Assembly (NCBI RefSeq): GCF_041276405.1
Contig: NZ_JBGGGT010000002.1
Coordinates: 62,001-126,000, forward strand
Length of the DNA stretch: 64,000 bases
DNA from: Microvirga sp. TS319
GTDB lineage: Bacteria > Pseudomonadota > Alphaproteobacteria > Rhizobiales > Beijerinckiaceae
Direction of reading: 5' to 3'
A program made the translations under genes and the position numbers. Below, in pieces: positions 39,868 to 48,200 of this stretch. Below the pieces are notes generated by a model. It saw only the letters and a program-made list of their open reading frames with translations. It was not told the origin of the DNA and did not search any database. Positions within the stretch are counted from its first letter, which is position 1. Every line of letters begins with the position of its first letter.

Positions 39868-40989
39868 ATGCAGGAACGGATGAAGGCCCTTGAGCTGTTC
39901 GGGAAGGATCGCCTCTCGGTGCTGGGCGAAACGCCCTTCGTGGCCGAGACTCCAGAAGCGCTGCTCGACGATGAAACGACCCCGGTTTTTCGCTTCTTCA
40001 TCCGCAACAACGGCCTCCTGCCCGAGCCGGTGGAGGATCCGGAGGCATGGCGCCTGATGATCGACGGAGAAGTGGAGTGCCCGCTCGATCTGTCGCTGGC
40101 CGAGTTGAAGAGCCGGTTTCCGGCCAGGACATTCCGCATGGTGCTCGAATGCGGCGGCAACGGGCGCTCGTTCTTCGAGCCGCCGGCGGAAGGCAATGCC
40201 TGGACGAATGGCGGTGCGGGCTGCGCGGAATGGACGGGTGTTTCCCTGGCCGACGTCCTTCGGGCGGCAGGCCTGAAGAAAACGGCGCGCTTCACCGGCC
40301 ATTTCGGAGCCGATCCGGACAAGACGGGAAGCCGGGAGCAGCAGGCCATGTCGCGCGGCATGCCGATCGCGAAGGCGCTGGAGGAACATACGCTGCTCGT
40401 CTGGGCCATGAACGGCGAGCCCCTGCCTTTCGTTCACGGCGGCCCTCTGCGGCTGATCGTGCCCGGCTGGCCCGGTTCCTTGAGCCAGAAATGGCTGACG
40501 CGGATCTGGATCCGCGACCGGGAACATGATGGTCCGGGCATGACGGGTCTCTCCTATCGGGTTCCGGTCCGGCCGCTGCCGCCCGGTTCCGACGGGCGGC
40601 ACGTGGAGACACGGATTCTCGAATCGATGCCCGTGCGCAGCATCGTCACGGCTCCGGCCCATGGCTCGCGCCTTGCTTCGGGGACGAAGAGCATCGCGGT
40701 CCGGGGAGCGGCCTGGGCCGGGGACGATACGGTGGCGTGCGTGGAATGCTCCATCGACGGCGGCGCGACGTGGCTCGCCGCGCAGATGACGCCGCCACGC
40801 AACCGCTACGACTGGGTGCGCTGGACCACAACGGTCGCGCTGCCCGGAGACGGCTATTATGAGATCATGGCCCGTGCGACGGATTCACGGGGCCGCGCCC
40901 AACCGTTCCGGGCTGTCAACTGGAACCCGAACGGCTATGGCTGCAACATCATGCACCGGGTGGCGATCACGGTCGGGGAGGGGGCCTGA
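39868..40989 (+). CDS. Sulfite oxidase-fold molybdopterin oxidoreductase (SorA/SoxC-like), apparently cytosolic
   Basis: 373 residues. The molybdenum-coordinating cysteine is Cys95 in MVLECGGNGRSFF. Mo-cofactor domain ~40-250 (AGCAEWTGVSLADVLRAAGL, GGPLRLIVPGWPGSLSQKWL), then a C-terminal Mo-co dimerisation domain (VECSIDGGATW, YYEIMARATDSRGRAQP). Family members oxidise sulfite to sulfate. Unlike SorA and SoxC there is no Tat or Sec signal, and no cytochrome c gene is adjacent. Its 3' end overlaps the next gene on the other strand by 23 bp. Confidence 0.9.
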   Translation: MQERMKALELFGKDRLSVLGETPFVAETPEALLDDETTPVFRFFIRNNGLLPEPVEDPEAWRLMIDGEVECPLDLSLAELKSRFPARTFRMVLECGGNGRSFFEPPAEGNAWTNGGAGCAEWTGVSLADVLRAAGLKKTARFTGHFGADPDKTGSREQQAMSRGMPIAKALEEHTLLVWAMNGEPLPFVHGGPLRLIVPGWPGSLSQKWLTRIWIRDREHDGPGMTGLSYRVPVRPLPPGSDGRHVETRILESMPVRSIVTAPAHGSRLASGTKSIAVRGAAWAGDDTVACVECSIDGGATWLAAQMTPPRNRYDWVRWTTTVALPGDGYYEIMARATDSRGRAQPFRAVNWNPNGYGCNIMHRVAITVGEGA

Positions 40990-41758
40990 CGCCCGCCGAG
41001 GACGTCCGGGCTGCGATGGCGCAGGCCTCCGTCCGGTTCCGATCGACGCGCAGGAACAGGGCTTTCAGCGAAGGGCTTCCAGCACCGGAGAGCGCGATGC
41101 CGTCGATGAGGCAAGCGAGCTGCGCATCGTCCGGGGCACCCGCCTGCCCGTCGCAGAGCCAGCCCTGGAATCCGAAGCCGGAATCACCATCGGAGAACCG
41201 GAGGGCTTGGCATTCCTGTTCCCGAGACCCCACGAGGGTCACGACAGCGGCCTCGACGGGACCGAACTTGGTCGCCACCATCCGGCTTTGCGCAAGACGC
41301 GAGACGGCCAGGCCCGCCTGGGCGGCCCGGCGCGCCACGTCGACGAAGAAGCTGCGGGGCGGCTCCGCCGAGCCCTGGACCAGGGTGAGCCTGGCATAAG
41401 GGGCATTCCCGAAGCGGCCGAGGATCAGGATATCCTCCCGCGCTCCGCTCGCGTTCTGCCGCGCCTCGATGGTGAGGGCGCCCGTGGCCTTCTCGAGCGC
41501 ATAGAGAGCCGGCGCCGGCGCAAGTGGCGTCCAGGCGGGAGCGGGCGCAACCAGAACGGACGGGGAAGCGCTTCCACGGGCAGAAACCCGGGCCTCGTCG
41601 TTCTTCTGCCGGGCGAAATAGACGAGCCCTGCGATGATGAGGCCCGACATGAGCGTGACGCGAAACCACCGGGTCGGCCTCCTGCGCGCGCGGCGAGCCG
41701 GGCGTTCGTCGAAAAACGCCTCGTCCTCGTTCCACGCGGGAGAGCCGGCCCGTGCCAT
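40967..41758 (-). CDS. Single-pass membrane hypothetical protein
   Basis: 263 residues. A charged cytosolic N-terminus (~1-33) with an Arg cluster (RPARRARRRPTRWF), one transmembrane helix (VTLMSGLIIAGLVYFAR), then a Pro/Ala-rich linker and a ~180-residue periplasmic domain (YALEKATGALTIEARQNASG, LTLVQGSAEPPRSFFVDVAR) with three cysteines. Domain not recognised; similar proteins are annotated as hypothetical in this order. Convergent with the Mo-enzyme gene. Confidence 0.75.
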   Translation of the reverse strand: MARAGSPAWNEDEAFFDERPARRARRRPTRWFRVTLMSGLIIAGLVYFARQKNDEARVSARGSASPSVLVAPAPAWTPLAPAPALYALEKATGALTIEARQNASGAREDILILGRFGNAPYARLTLVQGSAEPPRSFFVDVARRAAQAGLAVSRLAQSRMVATKFGPVEAAVVTLVGSREQECQALRFSDGDSGFGFQGWLCDGQAGAPDDAQLACLIDGIALSGAGSPSLKALFLRVDRNRTEACAIAARTSSAGVRPPPRP

Positions 41759-41960
41759 CTCGCTTCAAACACCTGTCGGTTGGATCCGTCCCACCATGTT
41801 CTAGCGTGTCAGAGCATGGTCCCGAACGTTTTTGCCCAGCAAGGTAAACGAAAGCTTGTTGCTCGGTCCGACCGCCGGATGTGCCATTCTTGCAGAGAGT
41901 GCTTGACGAACACGCGCCTTTGGTGTGTTGCTGGGCGCATCGAGGCCCGGACCGGGCCTG

Positions 41961-42054
41961 GAGCATTTTTGGGCGAAGCGGATTCCAGTTCGCCGCCGAA
42001 AAGTGCGGCAATAGAGAGATCAAGAGCCGATTGCACGCCCGTGAAGGCGGCTCT
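41961..42054. repeat. Structured intergenic repeat (GTGG-CCGG loop family) in the gap before asd
   Basis: Inner arms GGCGAA (41972-41977) / TTCGCC (41989-41994) around GCGGATTCCAG, a diverged loop, then a second hairpin AGAGCCG (42023-42029) / CGGCTCT (42048-42054). It lies in the 483-bp gap 41759-42241. That gap also holds a CTCTCCCGTCGGGGCGAGAG palindrome (42162-42181). A 131-codon minus-strand frame (41809-42204) runs through both and is probably not a gene. Confidence 0.68.
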
Positions 42055-42241
42055 GGATGGACGAAGGCAAATGGCGCTGCTCACCCTCACGACGAGCAAA
42101 ACGAAAACCGCCACGACGGCCGTGAAAACGACGGCCGAATAAGCCTCGTCGTCCCCGGTCCTCTCTCCCGTCGGGGCGAGAGGCGACACCCGAAAAGGGT
42201 TCATGACAAGTCCCGGGGAGAGCGATAACAGGAGAAGTCCA

Positions 42242-43273
42242 ATGGGTTACAAGATCGCCGTCGTCGGTGCGACCGGCAATGTGGGCCGCGAAATGCTGAG
42301 CATTCTGGCCGAGCGGGCTTTCCCGGCCGACGAAGTGGTGGCTCTGGCCTCCCGCCGCAGCCAGGGATCGGAAGTGTCCTACGGCGACAAGACCCTGAAG
42401 ACGAAGACGCTCGATACTTACGACTTCTCCGACGTCGACCTCTGCCTCATGTCCGCTGGCGGCGAAGTGTCCAAGGAATGGTCGCCGAAGATCGCCGCCC
42501 AGGGCGTGGTGGTGATCGATAACTCCTCGGCCTGGCGCTACGATCCGGAGGTGCCGCTGGTGGTGCCGGAGGTGAATGCCGAGGCGCTGCGCGAGATCAA
42601 GAAGGGCATTATCGCGAACCCGAACTGCTCGACCGCCCAGCTCGTCGTGGCGTTGAAGCCCCTGCATGACCGCGCCACCATCAAGCGCGTGGTCGTCGCC
42701 ACCTACCAGTCCGTGTCCGGCGCGGGCAAGGACGGCATGGACGAGCTCGACCGTCAGACCAAGGCGCTCTATTCCCTGCAGGACGTGCAGGAGAAGAAGT
42801 TTCCCAAGCGCATCGCCTTCAACCTGATCCCCCACATCGACGTGTTCATGGAGGACGGCTACACGAAGGAAGAGTGGAAGATGGTAGCCGAGACCAAGAA
42901 GATTCTCGACCCGAAGATCAAGCTCACCGCCACTTGCGTGCGCGTGCCGGTCTTCATCAGCCATTCGGAAGCGGTCAACGTGGAATTCGAGAAGCCGATC
43001 ACGGCGGACGAGGCTCGCGAGATCCTGCGCGCCGCGCCCGGCATCATGGTGGTCGATAAGCGCGAGCCCGGCGGCTACATCACGCCCCACGAGGCGGCGG
43101 GCGAGGACGCCACCTACATCTCCCGCATCCGCGAGGACATCACCGTCGAGAACGGCCTCGCCTTCTGGTGCGTCTCCGACAACCTGCGCAAGGGCGCGGC
43201 GCTCAACGCCGTGCAGATCGCCGAAGCCATGGCCAATCGCGGCCTCTTGAAGGCGAAGAAGCAGGCGGCCTGA
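42242..43273 (+). CDS. asd: Aspartate-semialdehyde dehydrogenase
   Basis: 343 residues from ATG 42242 behind AGGAG. NADP site VVGATGNVGREML; active-site Cys129 in IIANPNCSTAQLVVALKPL; substrate region VFISHSEAVNVEFE. Reduces aspartyl phosphate, the branch point to lysine/DAP, threonine and methionine. It lies near the leu genes as in related genomes. Followed by a dense repeat region. Confidence 0.98.
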   Translation: MGYKIAVVGATGNVGREMLSILAERAFPADEVVALASRRSQGSEVSYGDKTLKTKTLDTYDFSDVDLCLMSAGGEVSKEWSPKIAAQGVVVIDNSSAWRYDPEVPLVVPEVNAEALREIKKGIIANPNCSTAQLVVALKPLHDRATIKRVVVATYQSVSGAGKDGMDELDRQTKALYSLQDVQEKKFPKRIAFNLIPHIDVFMEDGYTKEEWKMVAETKKILDPKIKLTATCVRVPVFISHSEAVNVEFEKPITADEAREILRAAPGIMVVDKREPGGYITPHEAAGEDATYISRIREDITVENGLAFWCVSDNLRKGAALNAVQIAEAMANRGLLKAKKQAA

Positions 43274-43365
43274 TCCAAGATGAAAAGGCGGGAGCGGGCC
43301 CGGTGCCGCGCCCCCCGTCGTTTTCCGGCCCTGCGGCGCGGGATCCCGCGCCGCCGCTCCTGCCG

Positions 43366-43719
43366 CTACAGCGTCGGACGTGACATCGAACCCAGATCCG
43401 ATGCTGTCAGTCTTTGGACTTGAGCATCTTTTCACGCAAACCGGTTCCCACTGCCCGCGTTCGATGCGCTGTTCTATCGTGGGAGCATCATTCTCGTCAT
43501 GCCCGGCCTTGAGCCGGGCATCCACGTCTTTGTGGCGCAGTCGTTCCCAAGACGTGGATGGCCGGGACTGATCCCCGGATCAAGTCCGGGACGGCCATGA
43601 CGATGAATGGCTACAGCGTCGGACGTGAAATCGAACCCACGTCCGACGGCTTCAACAGTTTGGTTTCGAGCATCCTTTCCACGCAAAACCGGTCCCCACT
43701 TTGGCGTCCGATGCTCTAG
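43366..43719. repeat. Mosaic of palindromic repeats between asd and IS element
   Basis: Two copies of a ~105-bp composite (43366-43469 and 43611-43719), each beginning CTACAGCGTCGGACGTGA and including CCGGTTCCCACT or CCGGTCCCCACT, flank a 'CGTCATGCCCGGC' palindrome unit (43496-43602). That unit has the hairpin ATGCCCGGC / GCCGGGCAT (43499-43507, 43513-43521) and ends ATGACG. The composite also occurs at 33861-33963. The second copy ends in GATGCTCTAG, where the IS element begins. The rest of the 446-bp gap 43274-43719 shows nothing else. Confidence 0.78.
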
Positions 43720-43740
43720 TACTACAGCCGGGGTTTGCGC
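43720..43740 (+). repeat. IS left terminal inverted repeat
   Basis: 21 bp, TACTACAGCC...TTTGCGC, identical in reverse complement to 45069-45089. Confidence 0.9.
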
Positions 43741-43768
43741 GTTGTCCTAGACACGGAGGTGTCGTGCC

Positions 43769-45087
43769 ATGACGCATGCAAGCGAGGCCCACCGCTGGGC
43801 CAACCAGTTGGACGATCTGTGCCTTCGGATTGCTCCCCGCTTCAGCCGGATCGAGCCGCGTTGACGGGCCCGAGCCAATCTGCGGGGATTGCTCGCCCCG
43901 CTTGAACGGAAGAACGGCTGGCATCTGGCGGAAGCCGCCGGCGATGTCACCCCCGATGGCGTGCGGGATTTCCTCGCCCGCATGCGCTGGGATGCCGATA
44001 CGGTCCGCGATGATCTGCGCGCCTACGTGGTCGAGCATCTCGGCGACCCCGAGGCCGTGCTGGTGCTCGACGAGACGGGCTTCTTGAAGAAGGGCGACAA
44101 GTCTGTCGGCGTCAAACGCCAATACTCCGGCACCGCAGGCCGCATCGAGAACAGTCAGATCGGGGTATTTCTCGCCTATGCCAGCCGGTATGGCCATGCG
44201 CTCATCGATCGGGCGCTGTACCTGCCCAAGACTTGGGCCTTCGATGCGGCGCGCCGCATGCAAGCCGGCGTGCCGGACGAGGTCATGTTCGCCACCAAGC
44301 CGAAGCAAGGGCAAGCCATGCTGCAGCGGGCGTTTGCGGCCGGCGTGCCGTGTGCCGGGGTGGTGGGCGACAGCCGCTATGGCGCCGATTCCCAGACGCG
44401 GCGCCTGGTCGAGGCGCCTAGTCGAGGCGCATGGGTGTGGCTATGTGCTGGCAGTGACCTCGGCCCAGCGGCTCGGCTTTAAGCACGTCGAGGATTGGCT
44501 TGAGGACGTGCCGGCGAGAGGCTGGCCGCGGCTGAGTGCCGGCGATGGCGCCAAAGGGCCGCGGCTGTATGACTGGGCCTATCTGCCCTACGGCCTCCCG
44601 CCGACCGGCTGGCAGGCCAGCTTGTTGATCCGGCGCACGAGGGGCCGGCCGCATCAGTTGACGTTCTATCTCACCTGGGCGCCTGTAGGCACGGCGCTGA
44701 CCACGCTGGTGCGCGTGGCAGGCCAGCGCTGGACGATTGAACCTTGCTTTGAGGAGGCCAAGGGGGAAACCGGGCTTGATCAGTACGAGGTGCGCTCGTG
44801 GACGGGCTGGCATCGCCACATCACGTTGTCGATGCTGGCGCATGCGTATATCACCGTCGTGCGGCGGCACGCCATCGGGGGGAGAGGAGCTCGTCGTGCA
44901 CGCGGCGGGACCGGTACCCTTCACCGTACCGGAAGTGCGACGGCTGCTTTGGCATCTGGTGTGGGAGCAGCTACCGTCGGTTGAGGCTGTCGCGCATTGG
45001 TCTGTCTGGCGACGACGGCACCAGCAACGGGCCCGTGACTGCCACTGGAGCAAACGAACCCGACACCGGCGCAAACCCCGGCTGTAG
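43769..45087 (+). pseudogene. IS701-like transposase, three lesions
   Basis: Conceptual protein from ATG 43769 (MTHASEAHRWANQLDDLCLR) through [20 protein letters not shown] (first catalytic Asp region), [10 protein letters not shown] (second), and TIEPCFEEAKGETGLDQYEV (catalytic Glu) to the stop at 45085-45087. Lesions: (1) TGA at 43862-43864 where CGA/Arg is expected; (2) a 13-bp tandem duplication, GCGCCTGGTCGAG then GCGCCTAGTCGAG (44401-44426), shifting frame +1; (3) a run of six G at 44877-44882, one too many, shifting frame again. The three reading frames join perfectly once these are corrected, so it decayed from a normal ~440-residue DDE transposase. Confidence 0.9.
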
Positions 45088-45089
45088 TA
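45069..45089 (-). repeat. IS right terminal inverted repeat
   Basis: Reverse complement of the left repeat; contains the transposase stop codon. Confidence 0.9.
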
Positions 45090-45169
45090 TTAGGAGCCCC
45101 TTTCAGATCTGATGTTGGAATGCCCAGCCCTCGGCTCCGGTATATGATGCGCTATTATATTTCATTGAA

Positions 45170-45191
45170 GGGCGAGCCGTAAAGCCCGCCC
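45170..45191 (-). terminator. Hairpin after the large RTX gene
   Basis: GGGCGAGC / GCCCGCCC pair with one G-U wobble across a 6-base loop, 16 bp beyond the RTX stop on the minus strand. No T-tract, so termination is uncertain. Confidence 0.35.
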
Positions 45192-45206
45192 TCGACATGT
45201 CCTGCG

Positions 45207-48200
45207 CTAGATGAGATGGAAGTACTCGTTTGTGAGAGCCGGCTTGGTCGTGCTGATGATCGTGGCGATCAGGTTGGCCGCCACTCCTACCCCGAAACCA
45301 TCCCGGTCGTACCAGATCTCCCCTGTCGCCTGATTGTAGACGATGCGGTGGTTCGCCTGCGCCGTTGCGAGCGTCCCTGCATGGAAGACGCTGGCCTTCA
45401 AGATGCCACTATCCACGTCAGCCGCCGTGATCCCTGTGAAACGGCTCTGGGCCAATTCAATGCGGTCACCATTCACGGCCGGATTTCCTGGATCCTTCAG
45501 GTCGAACTGGACAATCTTGTCCGTGTTCAGATTCGTGATAGCCGCATCAAATCGGAATGCATCGTCACCTGCGCCTCCGTTCAGGCGGTCGGATCCACCG
45601 CCTCCACTCAGGGTGTCGTTACCGATACTGCCGTTCAGCGTGTCGTCGCCGGCTCCTCCCCTGAGATAATCGTCGATGCCGATCCCCGGGATACTGGTCG
45701 ACAGCCCGTTCACCGTCTCCTTCTGGAGATTCAGGATCGTAATGGTCTTCGTAAACCGCACGGTGGTGGTACCGTCGAAGACATCGACCACGACATCGAA
45801 AGTGGGGGCGAGTTCGCTGTCGATTTTCGTCTGGTTCTTGACAAGCAGCGTGCCATTGCTGCCCAACTCGACGCGCCCTTGCGCATCGTCGACCAGGGTC
45901 CAGGTCAGCGCATCCGTGTCCGTTGCGGTGAACCGGCCGATGATGTTGCCACGCCCTAAATTCTCGCGAACCGTGTTGTCCGTGAAGGCGATGTTCGCTG
46001 GCGGCGGATTTTCGTCCGCACCAAGGACACGAACAACGTAATCGACGACCGGGCTCACCAAGTTCCCGTCATAGGCCTGAACCTTCAGCGTATGATTGCC
46101 TGCGTCGGCAGCCGTCGCGTCGCGGTTCAGTTCGATCAGACCCGAATTGGCGTTGATCTTGAACAGGCCATCCTGACTGACCAAACCGTTCGATCCGGCC
46201 AGAGCATCGGTGAACCGGAACTTGTTGACCTGGAATTCGGGATGGACGGTATCCGGATCCTGCGCCGTCGCGGTCGTGACATCGTCCCCAGCCCTGCTGT
46301 TGACGCGGACGGCATTCGCCGGGCTGAACGAAACGCCGGTCGGCGCCTCGTTCACGTCGGTGACGTAGACCCTGAGGGTCGTCGTCTGCGTCTCCCAGCC
46401 GGTCGCGGTTTCGGTCCCCTTCACGGTGAGCAGGTAGAATTTGCGTTCCTGGGGCGTGCCGCCGAACTCGGTCTGCAGATCCGGATCATCGTTCGGCCCC
46501 GCCTCGTAATCGACCGCGCCGATCAGCGTGATGGTCCCGCCCGCCCGGTCGATCGCGAACCTGTTTCCGGGATTGCCGACGAGGGAATAGGCGATCTCGC
46601 CCGCCGCGACATCGGGCGATCGCACCACGGCAACGGCCGTCTGCGGGGCGGCGTTCTCGTCGATCGTGCGGACCGTGCCCTGCACGACGGGCGCCGTCGG
46701 CGAGGAGGGCGAAAGGGAGATCGTCCCGTCCGTGAATTGCAGAGACTCGAAGTTGCTTAAGGTATCCTGGCCGTCGCCGCCGACGCGGCTGTCGGTCACC
46801 GTGAGGGTGCCGTCGAATTGCCGGGCGATGACGTAATTCGTCCGCGCTCCCGAAAACACCGCAACATCCCGACCCGCTCCTCCGTCCAGGAGATCGTTGC
46901 CTTTTCCTCCGGTCAGGACGTTATCGCCGCCATTACCCGTGATGACGTTCGAGAGGTCGTTGCCTGTGCCGTGGATGTCGGCGGCTCCCGTCAGGACGAG
47001 ATGCTCGGCATTCGCTCCGAGGGTGAAGTTGACGGAGGCCCGGACCGTGTCGGTGCCTTCGCCCTCGTTCTCGACGACGACGTCGCCTTGATCGTCCACG
47101 ATGTAGGTATCGTCGCCGCGCCCGCCGGTCAGCGTGTCGGCGCCTGTGCCGCCGTCGAGCATGTTGTTGCCGTCGTTGCCGGTGATCGCATTGGCGAGAG
47201 CATTGCCGGTGCCGCCGACATCGGCGGCTCCCGTCAGGACGAGGTTCTCGACATTTGCTCCGAGCGTGAAGGAGAGGAAGGTCTCGACCGTGTCGATTCC
47301 CCCGCCGGCACTCTCGGTCACCACATCGCCCGCGTCGTCGACGATATAGATGTCGTTGCCCCTGCCGCCCACGAGCGTATCGGCGCCCGCTCCACCGTCG
47401 AGCCTGTTGTTGCCGACATTGCCCCTGATGGTGTTGGCGAGGCCGTTTCCCGTGCCGGCGATAGAGTCGCTCCCACTTAGCGATAGGCGTTCGATATGGG
47501 CCGCGAGCGTAAACGAAACGGTGGCCACAACGAGGTCGTTGCCGGGATCGTCCTCCTCGATGACAACGTCGCCTTCATGGTCGACGACATAGGTATCGTT
47601 GCCGAGACCGCCGATCAGCGTGTCGGCGCCGGCCGCGCCGTTGAGCGTGTTGTTGCCGGCATTGCCCTTGATGGTGTTGGCGAGGTTGTTCCCGTTGCCG
47701 CTGAGGTTGCCCGATCCCGCCAGAACCAGGCATTCGACCTCGTCAGCGAGCGAGAAGGACACGAAGGCCCGGACCGTGTCGGTGCCTTCGCCGCCATTTT
47801 CGACGATGACGTCGCCCGTATTGTCCACGACGTAGGTATCGTCGCCGCGCCCGCCGGTCAGCGTGTCGGCGCCTGCGCCGCCGTCGAGCATGTTATTGCC
47901 ATCGTTGCCCGTGATCGCATTGGCGAGCCCGTTGCCGGTGCCGTTGATGTCGGCCGCCCCCGTCAGCTCAAGGCGCTCGATATTGCCTCCGAGGATGTAA
48001 CTGACGGAAGCTTTGACCGTGTCGGTGCCTTCACCCTCGTTCTCGACGACGACGTCGCCTTGATCGTCCACGACGTAGGTATCGTCGCCGCGCCCGCCGG
48101 TCAGCGTGTCGGCGCCTGTACCGCCGTCGAGGGCGTTGTTGCCGTCGTTGCCGGTGATCGCGTTGACGAGAGCATTGCCGGTGCCGTTGATGTCGGCCTC

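Larger units (their letters stand above)
43720..45089. mobile_element. IS701-family-like insertion sequence (decayed)
   Basis: A 1370-bp element bounded by perfect 21-bp terminal inverted repeats beginning TACTACAGCC and ending TTTGCGC. It is flanked by CTAG (43716-43719) on the left and TTAG (45090-45093) on the right; both fit the YTAR tetranucleotide target duplicated by IS701-type elements, with one mismatch. The single transposase gene inside carries three inactivating lesions, so the copy cannot move by itself. The stop codon of the transposase lies inside the right inverted repeat. Confidence 0.88.

Noticed and set aside
41809..42204. A 131-codon minus-strand frame between a hypothetical gene and asd, with one hydrophobic stretch
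   Set aside because: It runs through two palindromic repeats, lacks a ribosome site and its composition follows the repeats; most likely not a gene.
43889..45087. Transposase frames as a programmed frameshift of the IS3 kind
   Set aside because: Two shifts plus a stop codon, one caused by a 13-bp duplication, are decay; IS701-type transposases are single-frame.
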